DNA of 64,000 bases from Xenopus tropicalis (lineage: Eukaryota > Chordata > Amphibia > Anura > Pipidae). The position numbers and the translations under genes are program-made. Below, piece by piece: positions 46,312 to 58,867 of the stretch (positions within the stretch are counted from its first letter, which is position 1; each line of letters opens with the position of its first letter). Below the pieces are notes generated by a model. It was not told where the DNA came from. It did not search any database and saw nothing but the letters and a program-made list of their open reading frames with translations. The DNA lies in the NCBI RefSeq assembly GCF_000004195.4, contig NC_030682.2, forward strand, positions 132,091,234 through 132,155,233, written 5' to 3'.

Positions 46312-47362
46312 CTGTAAATTTTAAATTTTTGGGCTGAGAGATGATGATACTTGGTATATTAGGTAGCTGTCTGTGTGTTTTTACAATGCTGCAATACACA
46401 ATATATATTTTAATGGCATTTGCATGGGCTTTACTGCCAGTCCTGCTGCCAAGAGGCAATAAGATTTATAATTTCGTTGGCTGCGCTCTCTCCGACTTTA
46501 AATGAAAATGTGTTAATGGGCTGACAAGCTGAGAAACAATCCATTACTTTATTAAGGATTTAATAAGTGTAGATGTGGCTCATGGTTAATTCTGCATTTC
46601 TATATTAAAATGCTTTGTAGGGGAATCTCAAGTGCTCCCATAAAGCCTTCTCCTAGTTAGGGGGCCCATAATAAAATAATATACTGAGCAATCAGCGTTG
46701 ATCAGTCTGCCCCAAGACAGAGAATGGAAGCAACCGGTGGCTATGGGTAACTAACCTACACTAGTGTCCCAAGCTTATAATACATACACAATCCATAGTG
46801 TGGGTATATGTATCATACAGGCCAGTGATTGCAACAGTGTTGTTGTGGCTATAGGGGTCAAAGGGTATAGATTCATGGGAGGAAAGCGTTGATCCTCCCC
46901 TGTTGCTATGGGTTACTGCACAGAGGCAAATTTGCCCAGTGTTGGTAAACGAGCCCCAATGACTCTACTCATGAATCTGGCTAATGGCTTACATCATACT
47001 GTCATATACATAGTGGGTTTCGGATCTCTAGTAGGCTGGGTTTTGGAAAGACAGAGGTGTATGTGGCTGTAGCAGGGTGTGGTATTGGGTCATGCCCTAC
47101 ATCGGTGCTGTCCACCTAATGTGGTACCAAGTGGTACCAAGGGCCAGAAATGTTTTGGCCTTTGTGGTGGAGGGCCGATAATGGAACCAGTTTTGGCCAC
47201 TCCCCTTTTTTAACTGCAGCCACTTCAGATGACACCCATATTATCACAAAAGCTTTCAAGACCATACCCATATTAATGGTGGTAGCGCAGCAAAAACCCA
47301 AGTAACAACTATTCCAAATGCTAACAAACTCCCAGAACAAACCCCTGCCAGGTTCACCTCCC
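46312..47362. other. DPYS intron 4 sequence, no feature recognised
   Basis: Non-coding sequence between the expanded MITE and the 34-bp minisatellite. Confidence 0.6.
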
Positions 47363-48411
47363 AGGCAGCATAGGCAAGGCAGAGTATGGCACACACAGGC
47401 AGCCTAGGGCAGGCAGAGTATGGCACACACAGGCAGCCTAGAGCAGGCAGAGTATGGCACACACAGGCAGGGTAGGGCAGGCAGAGTATGGCACACACAG
47501 GCAGCATAGGGCAGGAAGAGTAGGGCACACACAGGCAACATAGGGCAGGCAGAGTATGAAACACACAGGCAGCATAGTGCAGGCAGAGTATGGCACAGAC
47601 AGGAGCATTGGGTAGGCAGAGTATGGCAAACACAGGCGCCATAGGGCAAGCAGAGTATAGCACACACAGGCAGCATAGGGCAGGCAGAGTATGGCACACA
47701 CAGGCAGCATAGGGCAGGCAGAGTATGGCACACACAGGCAGCATAGGGCAGGCAGAGTATGGCACACAGGCAGCATAGGGCAGGCAGAGTATGGCACACA
47801 CAGGCAGCATAGGGCAGGCAGAGTATGGCACACACAGGCAGCATAGGGCAGACAAAATATGGCACAGACAGGCAGCATAGGTCAGGCAGAGTATGAAACA
47901 CAGGCAGCATAGGGCAGGCAGAGTATGGAACACACAGGCAGCATAGGGCAGGCAGAGTATGGCACACAGGCAGCATAGGGCAGGCAGAGTATGGCACACA
48001 CAGGCAGCATAGGGCAGGCAGAGTATGACACACACAGGCAGCATAGGGCAGACAAAGTATGGCACAGACAGGCAGCATAGGGCAGGCAGAGTATGGCACA
48101 CACAGGCAGCATGGTGCAGGCAGAGTATGGCACAGACAGGCAGCATAGTGCAGACAGAGTATGGCACACACAGGCAGCATAGTGCAGGCAGAGTATGGCA
48201 CAGACAGGCAGCATAGTGCAGGCAGAGTATTGCACAGACAGGCAGCATAGTGCAGGCAGAGTATGGCACACACAGGCAGCATAGTGCAGGCAGAGTATGG
48301 CACACACAGGCAGCATTGGGCAGGCAGAGTATGGCACACACAGGCGCCATAGGGCAAGCAGAGTATGGCACACACAGGCAGCATAGGGCAGAAAGAGTAT
48401 TGCACACACAG
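47363..48411. repeat. 34-bp minisatellite, ~31 copies
   Basis: Unit GGCAGCATAGGGCAGGCAGA + GTATGGCACACACA, with 32-bp variants lacking one CA and several base changes. It ends 298 bp downstream, in genomic coordinates, of nothing coding and lies 298 bp below the DPYS exon 4 donor side (48709). The unit length is not a multiple of three, so all three minus frames are open over long stretches; these are not genes. Confidence 0.95.
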
Positions 48412-48708
48412 GGAGGCAGCCACTACCTGTAAGACCCTGTGTGAAAAATGCATTTACAGGTGAGAACAATACAGGGGCTTACAATCTGAATCTAAGGTGT
48501 GAATAATGTGGGTGCCAGTTAATTTCAGTACTGATACCATTTAGACAGATGGGGGGCTGCCAGTTGGACAGCACTGCCCTACATTATAATACACACATGG
48601 AAACATGTTTTGGAATAAGAATCAGTATAGTTAATGTTTAACCTGATGGACATGCTTCTGTTTTTAACTCAACTTGGTTAGTTCAGTGTTCCTACTGGGG
48701 CTTATTAC

Positions 48709-48898
48709 CTTCTCTCCGTGCATTGGCAATGACTTTGGCAGAAGATTTGCTCATCACGTGCACCACATACAGAGGGCAGTTGACAGAGTTAGCGATGGTG
48801 ACGGCTCTTTGTGTGGCTTCTGCCTCTACTTCCTCCGGCCGACAAAGCTCGTGGCCCTCAGGCCCTGTGATCCCCAAGGAAAGCATTTTCTTAGCACC
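48709..48898 (-). CDS. dpys: DPYS exon 4
   Basis: 190 nt, entering phase 0 and leaving phase 1, donor GTAATA. It encodes [20 protein letters not shown] and [20 protein letters not shown], which holds the zinc ligand His246. Confidence 0.95.
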
Positions 48899-49352
48899 CT
48901 GGCAAATAATCAAATCATTGGCTCATTAGCAAGTTCCAGGCTGGAATGTAGATACGTGCAGGAAGCAATACCTGTAATAATGGAATATAACCTGCGACAC
49001 TCAATCCAGACATTAGTCCTGTACTGACCCAATTACAGACTGGGAAATCTGAGGCCATTCATTCGTGAAATGCCTATCATTGGTTGCTATAAGATAATAG
49101 GTGGTTGCGTCTTAACAACTGTTAGTGGCCTTGGCAACTTGAAGACACACGGAGCTACTAGTAGCAGCTACTTGTCGTGGCTACTCAAATAGACAATGCA
49201 GGTCATTTACTGATAACTGTCTCTGTGTGTTTTAGCACAAGCTTTTCTCAGTATTGTCTATGTCAGGGTAGTTTCTGGTGTTTAGTAGCCATGAAAAAGT
49301 AGCTGCTACTAGTAGCTCTGTGTGCCCAATAAGAGATAAAAGTTGTAAGTAA

Positions 49353-49809
49353 TTAAAGGGGGGAGTTCAACCAACTTTTAGTATGATATAGACATTAATA
49401 TTCTGAGACAATTTGGAATTGGTCTTAATTTTATTATTTTTGTGGTCTTTCAGTTATTTTGCTTTTTGTTCCGCAGCTTTCCAGTTTGAAATTTTAGCAG
49501 CTATCTGGTTGCTAGGGCCTTGTTTACTTAGCAACCATGCAGTGGTTTGAATGAGAGACTAGAATATGAATAGGAGAGGGAGTGACTAGAAAGATAAGAA
49601 ATAAAGATAAGGAATAAAAAAACAACAGTAATAATTAAATGGTAGTTTCACAGAAAAATAGTTTTTGTTGGCTGCGGGGGTTATTTGAAAGCTGGAAACA
49701 TGTAGAAGAAACTGTAAAAGTTAATAATGAAGGCCAGTTGCAAAGTTGCTGGGAACAGGCCATTGTATACAATACTAAAAGTTAACTTAAAGGTGAACTG
49801 CCCCTTTAA
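49353..49809. mobile_element. T2-like MITE
   Basis: It starts TTAAAGGGGGGAGTTCAACC and ends AAAGGTGAACTGCCCCTTTAA (arms GGAGTTCA and TGAACTGCCCC), 457 bp, with TTAA ends. Related internal sequence is at 17111-17500 and 57948-58310. Confidence 0.75.
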
Positions 49810-50212
49810 TTTAGTTTCCAAGTTGTTGGATAAGTGCCTTCCCACCCCACAAGCATATACCCTGGCTCTGATAACTGATTTTGCCCTATGGGATGCAGAG
49901 CAGTGCAGCCACAATGTTTGCCTCGCTTACTTACAGTGTTCTACATTCTGACACTGGGTCACCAATCAGTGTGATTCAGGCTGGGAACAGACGTGGCAAA
50001 TAGGGTGTCTGCCAACCCCAATGCGCTGCTCTGCATTCGGCTAGGTGACACTGAACATTAAGTACGGAGAAGTCAGTTAGATGAGTTTTAGTTCCCCTTT
50101 AAAAATAAAATATATTTATCCATTGCATTTGGGAATTCTAATTTAGTACAATTATTTCTAGGACCAGCGTGAAAGTTTTATATTATTAATGAATTATAAT
50201 GACTATTACATT

Positions 50213-50943
50213 ACATACAGTGCTCTATTATTACATACAGTGCTCTATCATTACATACGGTGCTCTATCATTACATACAGTGCTCTATCATTACATACAG
50301 TGCTCTATCATTACATACGGCGCTCTATCATTACATACGGCGCTCTATCATTACATACAGTGCTCTATCATTACATACGGTGCTCTATCATTACATACAG
50401 TGCTCTATCATTACATACGGTGCTCTATCATTACATACAGTGCTCTATCATTACATACGGTGCTCTATCATTACATACAGTGCTCTATCATTACATACAG
50501 TGCTCTATCATTACATACGGCGCTCTATCATTACATACAGTGCTCTATCATTACATACGGTGCTCTATCATTACATACAGTGCTCTATCATTACATACGG
50601 TGCTCTATCATTACATACAGTGCTCTATCATTACATACAGTGCTCTATCATTACATACGGCGCTCTATCATTACATACGGCGCTCTATCATTACATACGG
50701 CGCTCTATCATTACATACAGTGCTCTATCATTACATACGGTGCTCTATCATTACATACGGCGCTCTATCATTACATACGGCGCTCTATCATATACGGCGC
50801 TCTATCATTACATACGGCGCTCTATCATTACATACAGCGCTCTATCATTACATACAGCGCTCTATCATTACATACAGCGCTCTATCATTACATACAGCGC
50901 TCTATCATTACATACAGCTCTCTATCATTACATACAGTGCTCA
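50213..50943. repeat. 20-bp minisatellite, ~36 copies
   Basis: Unit TGCTCTATCATTACATACAG. Units differ mainly at the CAG/CGG and TGC/CGC positions, giving interspersed variants; one unit near 50790 is shortened. The open plus frames across it are repeat artefacts. Confidence 0.97.
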
Positions 50944-51740
50944 CTGGCACATACAAAGTAACAGGCAATCTATTTTATCCATTTGTTGGCAATAAAACAA
51001 AAGGAAATGTGTGCAAAGAGCTAATAGTTTGCATTGTGCATACTGTGTGTGCCTTGTGGGACATGTCTATATGGTTGTGTGTAGGAAGGAGCCCCTGTTC
51101 TACATGAAGGCACAGTTGGTAGCAGTCCAGCCGTTACAGTAGGGGAGGGGTGAGGAGATGCGCAGAGGGGAAATGAGGACAATGTGATTGGAAAAGACAG
51201 AATATAAATGTATCAGAGCTCTGTGTTCTTTCTGAACATTTCCCAGAATGCTGAGCAGCTCAGTTTGTCCCCTGCAGAGCACAAAGGCAGTTTTGCCTCT
51301 GGGAGACAATAAATCAGCTGGATAAATAAAAATAGGTCCCAGTTGTTTTATTGGCAAGTTTAAAGGAAAATAATCTTATACTCCTTAAGGTATGTTTAAC
51401 CATTTGATACCAGGAACCAGTAACAGGATACCATTGGCTAGTTTCAGTACACCGACAAATCAGTATAATCAGTAGCTCATAGTATAGAGCATAAAACTTG
51501 CCACTATAACTTTAACACGTCAAGGCTAAAATTTGCACCTTCTAGTAACCCATAGCAACCAATACAATGTCATATAGAGAGTAGATCTATAGCAAACACC
51601 TTTTCTTACCCCCTTAGGGCACCTACGCAGGAATGGAGAGTTTGCAGATATTGTTAAAGCACAAATAACAGCTCTGTTTGGTTAATAAGTCAGGTCCTGC
51701 TTTGCAGTTTGTCTTAAGAATTTAACCATATACTAGTTAC
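50944..51740. other. DPYS intron 3, no feature recognised
   Basis: Non-coding sequence between the minisatellite and the LINE remnant. Confidence 0.6.
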
Positions 51741-51881
51741 ACCTATAATAACCCTCAGCCAATTCTCTGTCTCCTTCTAACTACTGTCCTATCTCTCACC
51801 TTCCCTGTCCCTCTAAACTGTTCTCTCACTTTCTCTCTATTAACTCTCGACTTGACCCTCTTCAGTTTGGTTTCCATCCAT

Positions 51882-52183
51882 TACAGGTATAGGACCCGTT
51901 ATCCAGAATGCTCGGGACCAAGGGTATTTCAGATAAGTCTACTAAAAATCAATAAAAATAAAACATTAATTAAACCCAATAGGATTATTTTGCATCCAGT
52001 AAGGATTAATTATATCTTAGTTGGGATCAAATACAAAGCACTGTTTTATTTTTACAGAGAAAAATGAAATCAATTTTAAAAATCTGAATTATTTGATTAA
52101 AATGGAGTCTATGGGAGACAGGCTTTCCGTAATTTGGAGCTTTCTGGATATCGGGTTTCCAGATAACGGATCTCTTACCTGTA
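51882..52183. mobile_element. TACAGGTA MITE, single-unit copy, inside the LINE
   Basis: It starts TACAGGTATAGGACCCGTTA and ends GATCTCTTACCTGTA. It splits the LINE between the QFGFHP and ALTKVSND landmarks and so inserted after the LINE. Confidence 0.8.
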
Positions 52184-52983
52184 CATGCAACTGATAATGG
52201 CACTAACCAAAGTCTCCAATGACCCCCTACCTGCTGTATCCAAAGGACAATTCTCTGTGCTAATATTCCTCTACCTTACTGTCGCTTTTGACACAGTGGC
52301 TCAGCAGTTAATCTCTGACACTCTTCTCTCATTCTAGTAGGTAGGTTTGTTGGAGTTATACTTGTTTTTGCACTCACATTCATTCCTCACATCCAATCCC
52401 TTGCACAATCTTGCGACTGCATCTTGAAAATATTGCTAGAGTACACCCCTTACTCAGTCAGGAAACAGTAAGAATACTAGTCCCATCATTAATCATCTCC
52501 TGTTTAGGCTATTGCAACCTCCTCCTTATTGGCCTTCCACTCACTTATCCCCTTATCCCCTCTGCACCCCATCTGTTATACAGCTACAAGTCTCACCCAC
52601 CGCACCCACAGAACCACTTCTACTGCACCTCCATGTAGATCCCTGCACTGGCTAATAATACACACTCATATCAAATGTAAACTCCTCACACTCCCCTACA
52701 GAGCTCTCACTAACATTGTTACACGTTACATATTTAGGCCTCGTCTCCAGGTACACTCCAAAAAGACCACTTTGCTCCACTAATGATCTTAAATTTTCTT
52801 GTGCCGTAGCAACCTCATCAGACGGACACCTCCAAGACTTCACCAGAACAATTGTATTTATTGAAATTTTACAACTATATATATATATATATATACTGTA
52901 TATATATATATATATAATAGAAAGAGTGCCGCACACATAGGGACTTGATACAAAAGAAAAAGTGGTTTTATTGAAAAAATTCC

Positions 52984-53016
52984 AACGTTTCGAGCACAAT
53001 CTGTGCTCTTCCTCAG
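52984..53016 (-). ncRNA. Hammerhead ribozyme motif, left arm
   Basis: On the minus strand: CTGAGGA (53016-53010), stem II GAGCACA/TGTGCTC with a short GAT loop, GAAAC (52991-52987), then the self-complementary AACGTT. A three-pair stem I (TCC with GGA) is possible. All core bases are intact. Confidence 0.65.
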
Positions 53017-53036
53017 GGACAAATTGGTTGGTTTGT

Positions 53037-53073
53037 CCCTGAGGAAGAGCACAGATTGTGCTCGAAACGTTGG
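53037..53073 (+). ncRNA. Hammerhead ribozyme motif, right arm
   Basis: Mirror copy on the plus strand: CTGAGGA (53039-53045), stem II GAGCACA/TGTGCTC, GAAAC (53064-53068), AACGTT, stem I TCC/GGA. Identical to the left-arm copy. Confidence 0.65.
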
Positions 53074-53303
53074 AATTTTTTCAATAAAACCACTTTTTCT
53101 TTTGTATCAAGTCCCTATGTGTGCGGCACTCTTTCTATTATATTTTTGTTTTTTGACCTGCACCAAGGGCATTTGGACTTTTATAGGGTGTGCTCCTCCC
53201 TGTATACTATATATATATATATAACAGTCCACACGACAGCACCACACTCCAAAATCTGCTGCTCTGCAGCTGCCCCTGTGCACGGGATATCGTATAAATA
53301 TTA

Positions 53304-53481
53304 AAATAAAACAGCCAGCACCAAGGGTCTTTGTATTTCAAAAAATCTCTTGTGTATTATAATTGCATGTACAACCGACGTTTCGGTCCCTTTTGGGACC
53401 GAAACGTCGGTTGTACATGCAATTATAATACACAAGAGATTTTTTGAAATACAAAGACCCTTGGTGCTGGCTGTTTTATTT
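53304..53481. mobile_element. Second perfect palindrome, centred in a hammerhead stem II
   Basis: The arms AAAATAAAACAGCCAGCACC and GGTGCTGGCTGTTTTATTTT run inward for about 87 bp to a TTTT loop at 53391-53394. Both sides read GGTCCC/GGGACC and then GAAACGTCGG. The CTGANGA part is absent because the centre of symmetry lies inside the stem. (TA)n follows on the right. Confidence 0.8.
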
Positions 53482-53896
53482 TGATATATATATATATACC
53501 CGCTAACCAAACAGATTTTAGATATCGTATAGCACATCAATGTCTACTCATCACACCATTATCTCTTTTACTAACATTGCCAAGACACTGTCCAAAATAT
53601 ACTCCATATACAGTATACAGCCATATACCTTATACATCACCCTTCCCCACACTATAGACTACATGCCTGTGGGCAGGGCCCTCATTACCTATTTATCAAT
53701 TTGTTTGGAAACTATTTCTCCTTAACTACAGTGCTGTAGATAATGTCGGAGCTTTATAAATAAATGTTATAATAAAGATAAAAACATAAACGATAATAAA
53801 TCATTCTGCTAATAACCACTAGATGGCAGCCTGTTCCAGTGCTTGCAGCATAAGCCTCTATACAGTAATTGAGCTCTATAAGGGATCATACTGTAC

Positions 53897-54076
53897 CTCT
53901 GAAATTAGATCTCCGTTTTCTGCATGCACTTGGGCAATGGCGCCGATATCCTTACAGCAGGAGAAGGCTTGGTACAGCTCAGGGTCATTCACCATGTACA
54001 AGTCTTTGTAAGCCATGAACATTTTAAAGGAATTGACACCTTTATCTCTCACAAGGATTCCCATTTCTTCCTTGAC
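53897..54076 (-). CDS. dpys: DPYS exon 3
   Basis: 60 codons, phase 0, between acceptor atttacag and donor GTACAG. It encodes [17 protein letters not shown], with the lysine that becomes carboxylated and bridges the two zincs, and [11 protein letters not shown], with His190. Confidence 0.95.
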
Positions 54077-54349
54077 CTGTAAATAGACTCACTGTAACAG
54101 TTACTATATATATATAACCGCTGAGAGATCTTTTCAACCAACGAGGCATCAGGTGATTGTGTTACATTATCATTGTATATACAATAGTATTAAGGGGGCA
54201 ACACCGTAAAACTTTCTCGCCGCACCTCCCTCCAAGTTCTTGGCCCAAACTGTATTAAAGCCTGCAGCCAGATTTTAAAGTACAGTTCTTACTATTTTGC
54301 ACTATACATTCAATACTATGTATAATGCTTTTTAAGTTATTTGTATGTA

Positions 54350-55930
54350 CAGGTCCTTTTCAAAAAATTAGCATATTGTGATAAAGTTCATTATTTTCTG
54401 TAATGTACTGATAAACATTAGACTTTCATATATTTTAGATTCATTACACACAACTGAAGTAGTTCAAGCCTTTTCTTGTTTTAATATTGATGATTGTGGC
54501 ATACAGCTCATGAAAACCCAAAATTCCTATCTCAAAAAATTAGCATATTTCATCCGACCAATAAATGAAAAGTGTTTTTAATACAAAAAAAGTCAACCTT
54601 CAAATAATTATGTTCAGTTATGCATTCAATACTTGGTCGGGAATCCTTTTGCAGAAATGACTGCTTCAATGCGGCGTGGCATGGAGGCAATCAGCCTGTG
54701 GCACTGCTCAGGTGTTATGGAGGCCCAGGATGCTTCAATAGCGGCCTTAAGCTCATCCAGAGTGTTGGGTCTTGTGTCTCTCAACTTTCTCTTCACAATA
54801 TCCCACAGATTCTCTATGGGGTTCAGGTCAGGAGAGTTGGCAGGCCAATTGAGCACAGTAATACCATGGTCAGTAAACCATTTACCAGTGGTTTTGGCAC
54901 TGTGAGCAGGTGCCAGGTTGTGCTGAAAAATGAAATCTTCATCTCCATAAAGCTTTTCAGCAGATGGAAGCATGAAGTGCTCCAAAATCTCCTGATAGCT
55001 AGCTGCATTGACCCTGCCCTTGATAAAACACAGTGGACCAACACCAGCAGCTGACATGGCACCCCAGACCATCACTGACTGTGGGTACTTGACACTGGAC
55101 TTCAGGCATTTTGGCATTTCCCTCTCCCCAGTCTTCCTCCAGACTCTGGCACCTTGATTTCCGAATGACATACTTTGGACCACTGAGCAACAGTCCAGTG
55201 CTGCTTCTCTGTAGCCCAGGTCAGGCGCTTCTGCCGCTGTTTCTGGTTCAAAAGTGGCTTGACCTGGGGAATGCAGCACCTGTAGCCCATTTCCTGCACA
55301 CGCCTGTACACGGTGGCTCTGGATGTTTCTACTCCAGACTCAGTCCACTGCTTCCGCAGGTCCCCCAAGGTCAGGAATCGGTCCTTCTCCACAATCTTCC
55401 TCAGGGCCCAGTCACCTCTTCTCGTTGTGCAGCGTTTTCTGCCACACTTTTTCCTTCCCACAGACTTCCCACTGAGGTGCCTTGATACAGCACTCTGGGA
55501 ACAGCCTATTTGTTCAGAAATTTCTTTCTGTGTCTTACCCTCTTGCTTGAGGGTGTCAATGATGGCCTTCTGGGCAGCAGTCAGGTCGGCAGTCTTACCC
55601 ATGATTGCGGTTTTGAGTAATGAACCAGGCTGGGAGTTTTTAAAAGCCTCAGGAATCTTTTTAAGGTTTTTAGAGTTAATTAGTTGATTCAGATGATTAG
55701 GTTAATAGCTCGTTTAGAGAACCTTTTCATGATATGCTAATTTTTTGAGATAGGAATTTTGGGTTTCCATGAGCTGTATGCCACAATCATCAATATTAAA
55801 ACAAGAAAAGGCTTGAACTACTTCAGTTGTGTGTAATGAATCTAAAATATATGAAAGTCTAATGTTTATCAGTACATTACAGAAAATAATGAACTTTATC
55901 ACAATATGCTAATTTTTTGAAAAGGACCTG
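54350..55930 (-). mobile_element. Tc1-like DNA transposon, full length, inactive
   Basis: Long inverted repeats of about 200 bp begin CAGGTCCTTTTCAAAAAATT at 54350 and end with the inverse at 55930, each flanked by TA. AAAAAATTAGCATAT occurs twice in each arm (outer and inner), as in IR/DR-type Tc1 elements. The arms differ at only a few positions, so the insertion is fairly young. It carries one broken transposase gene on the minus strand and lies in DPYS intron 2. Confidence 0.92.
54626..55602 (-). pseudogene. Tc1-like transposase (DD34E), frameshifted and catalytically dead
   Basis: The start MGKTADLTAAQKAIIDTLKQ (55602) leads into a helix-turn-helix (KTQKEISEQIGCSQSAVSRH) and a second DNA-binding helix region (TSRATVYRRVQEMGYRCCIP). 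Near 55168 a short deletion shifts the frame and removes the stretch where the first catalytic Asp is expected (between WSKV and MSFGNQGARVW). In the second frame the second Asp position reads Asn (FQHNLAPAHSAKTT), while the final Glu is kept (NSPDLNPIENLW) with 34 residues between. It ends AKGFPTKY with a stop just below 54626. Confidence 0.88.
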
Positions 55931-56025
55931 TATAAGTGCTATTAAAAGCAGTGTTTGTCTGCCCTTTTCCATTCTCTGCCCTGGCGGCTCTGACTTTTGA
56001 AACAATGTAACACAAGGCAGCAGAT

Positions 56026-56576
56026 TAAAGGGGAAATTCGGCTTCCGAACTTAAATTTGTTAAAGAGCCCCACACAACAAAGAAATGCCTAGAATACCTG
56101 TTACTGTATTTTTTTTCCTTCAAAAAGTTTGAATAAATCCAGCTGCAAAAAGTTCCTCTCTTTCTGCATCATTTGAAATCCCGACAGGGGAGGAGGGACT
56201 AAAACATTAATGTTACAATCTGTAACAACTCCTCCACAGCTTACAGACAGCATGCAGGAACTACATAACCCACAATGCATTGTTGTTCCTTTCCTTATTG
56301 ACATCACGTGTGCAGGGAATTGTGGGATTGGGAGGATGCAGGCTGAAGGCTGAGGACAGGCGACTACTGTAACATTTTATTTGAGTCTCAAAGTAGTCAG
56401 CCAGATCAGCAGGGGAACAGGGGGCGGGGCTTAGGGAATTTAGGGAATACTGCTTTTCAATTACATTTGCAAATAACTATTAAAGCACTAAATTTTTAAC
56501 ATAAAATTCACATTAGAAAGTTGCTTAGAATTATGTGTAAAAAAAATAGTTTTTTTTGGATTGTCCTGCCCTTTAA
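56026..56576. mobile_element. T2-like MITE (complete copy of the CCCCGCCCCCTG family)
   Basis: It starts TTAAAGGGGAAATTCGGCTT and ends GGATTGTCCTGCCCTTTAA. It contains, inverted, the blocks of 32640-33010 and 36950-37270. It ends 100 bp from DPYS exon 2. Confidence 0.7.
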
Positions 56577-56618
56577 TGTGGGAGAGCATAGCTCCGCATC
56601 ATGCTACAATCCAAACTA

Positions 56619-57945
<1,327 letters not shown>

Positions 57946-57947
57946 TG

Positions 57948-58310
57948 GGTAGTTCACCTTTAATTTAACTATTATCATGATGTTGACATTAATATTCTGA
58001 GATAAGTTTTGATTTTTTGTGTTTTTTTGTTATTAGGTTATTGTTCAGCATCTATGTGGCTGCTAGGGCCTTATATATAATGGCAACCAGGCAGTTATTT
58101 TAATGAGAGACTGTTTATGAACAGGTGAGGGACTGAATAGTTGAGTGATAAAAGAATTAATAACAATAAAATTGTAGCCACACAGAAAAATAGTTTTTAG
58201 CTACTGGGCTCAGTGACCCCCATTTGAAAGCTGAAAAGGAAGGAATATTCAAAAACTATAAAAAATAAATAATGAGGACTAGTCACAATGTTGCTTGGAA
58301 TAGGAGATTC
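57948..58310. mobile_element. Repeat fragment related to the 49353 MITE
   Basis: It begins GGTAGTTCACCTTTAA and shares TGGCTGCTAGGGCCTTAT, TAATGAGAGACTG and CAGTGACCCCCATTTGAAAG with the 17-kb and 49-kb copies. It lies 30 bp beyond the DPYS exon 1 donor. Confidence 0.55.
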
Positions 58311-58341
58311 TATAACATACTAAAGGCTGGCAGATATTTAC

Positions 58342-58599
58342 CTTTGTACCTTGGGAGAAATCATCAACAGATTGAGAGCCCATGAATGGGAACTGGAAGT
58401 GTGTGTGGGTATCAATGCCCCCTGGAAGGAGCAGTTTCCCCCCGGCATCTATCACTTTAATGCCTTTCGGCTTGGCCTGGCGTAAATTCATTCCAATGTC
58501 TCTCACCAAGCCATCTTCAATGTACACGTCGGCTACAAAGGAGCAGTCAGCATTCACTACTTTCCCCCCTTGGATTAATATCTGGCTGCGGGAAGCCAT
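58342..58599 (-). CDS. dpys: DPYS exon 1
   Basis: 86 codons from [12 protein letters not shown] to DDFSQGTK, with donor GTAAAT after 58342. The ATG at 58599 is in ACCAATGG context and aligns with the family start; the open frame upstream is 5' UTR. It contains [16 protein letters not shown], with His65 and His67 as zinc ligands. Confidence 0.95.
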
Positions 58600-58689
58600 T
58601 GGTCCAACTGGCAGCAATGAAGTCTTCTTGATACAGTTCAGACAAAACTCCCGAAGCAGGAATAAGGGTTTCCTCCTATCTCTTAACCC

Positions 58690-58716
58690 ACTATATATAT
58701 ATATATATGTGTGTAA
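58690..58716. repeat. (TA)n(TG)n microsatellite upstream of the DPYS start
   Basis: A short TA run followed by TGTGTG, about 95 bp upstream of the DPYS ATG. It may lie in the 5' UTR or promoter; no clear TATA box or initiator is assigned. Confidence 0.8.
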
Positions 58717-58867
58717 GTGCCTGGGAGTTGCTACAGGAAAATCAATAGCATGCAAGCACTTTATGTGGGACACTCTGTCAAACATCAGCACTCCTCCTCC
58801 TCCTTGGGCTTCACCATTGGGCCTGGAAAGCAACTTCTCAGAACATAGCCCATCTTTTATTGATTAG

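Larger units (their letters stand above)
52913..53143. mobile_element. Perfect head-to-head palindrome of two hammerhead-type elements
   Basis: Two arms of about 107 bp, from AATAGAAAGAGTGCCGCAC inward and outward again to GTGCGGCACTCTTTCTATT, are separated by a few bases (ATTGGTTGG region, about 53022-53032). Each arm carries, reading outward, CTGAGGA, a stem-loop, GAAACGTTGG, TTCAATAAAACC and a GTGCGGC end. (TA)n lies on its left. Confidence 0.85.
51745..53775 (+). pseudogene. L2/CR1-like LINE reverse transcriptase remnant with 3' tail
   Basis: Plus-strand fragments read NYCPISHLP and LDPLQFGFHP (51780-51880), ALTKVSNDPLPAVSKGQ then FLYLTVAFDTVAQQLIS (52200-52320), LIISCLGYCNLLLIGLPL (52480-52550) and LHWLIIHTHIKCKLLTLPYR (52640-52700). 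These are the ordered landmarks of a LINE reverse transcriptase C-terminal half. A tail GCTTTATAAATAAATG near 53752 fits the L2-like 3' end. Frames are broken, and a MITE (51882-52183) and two palindromes (52913-53143, 53304-53481) interrupt it. Confidence 0.75.

Noticed and set aside
47256..48469. Very long cysteine-rich open frames (up to 383 codons) on the minus strand
   Set aside because: They arise because a 34-bp minisatellite unit has no stop in these frames; three overlapping frames are open at once with the same peptide repeated, and there are no splice or start features.
50189..51107. Open frames of 233-302 codons on the plus strand
   Set aside because: They are translations of the 20-bp minisatellite in all three frames (repeating SLHTVLYHY, ITYSAL and similar), not a gene.
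54633..55687. Plus-strand open frames of 90-144 codons
   Set aside because: They are antisense shadows of the Tc1-like transposase pseudogene.
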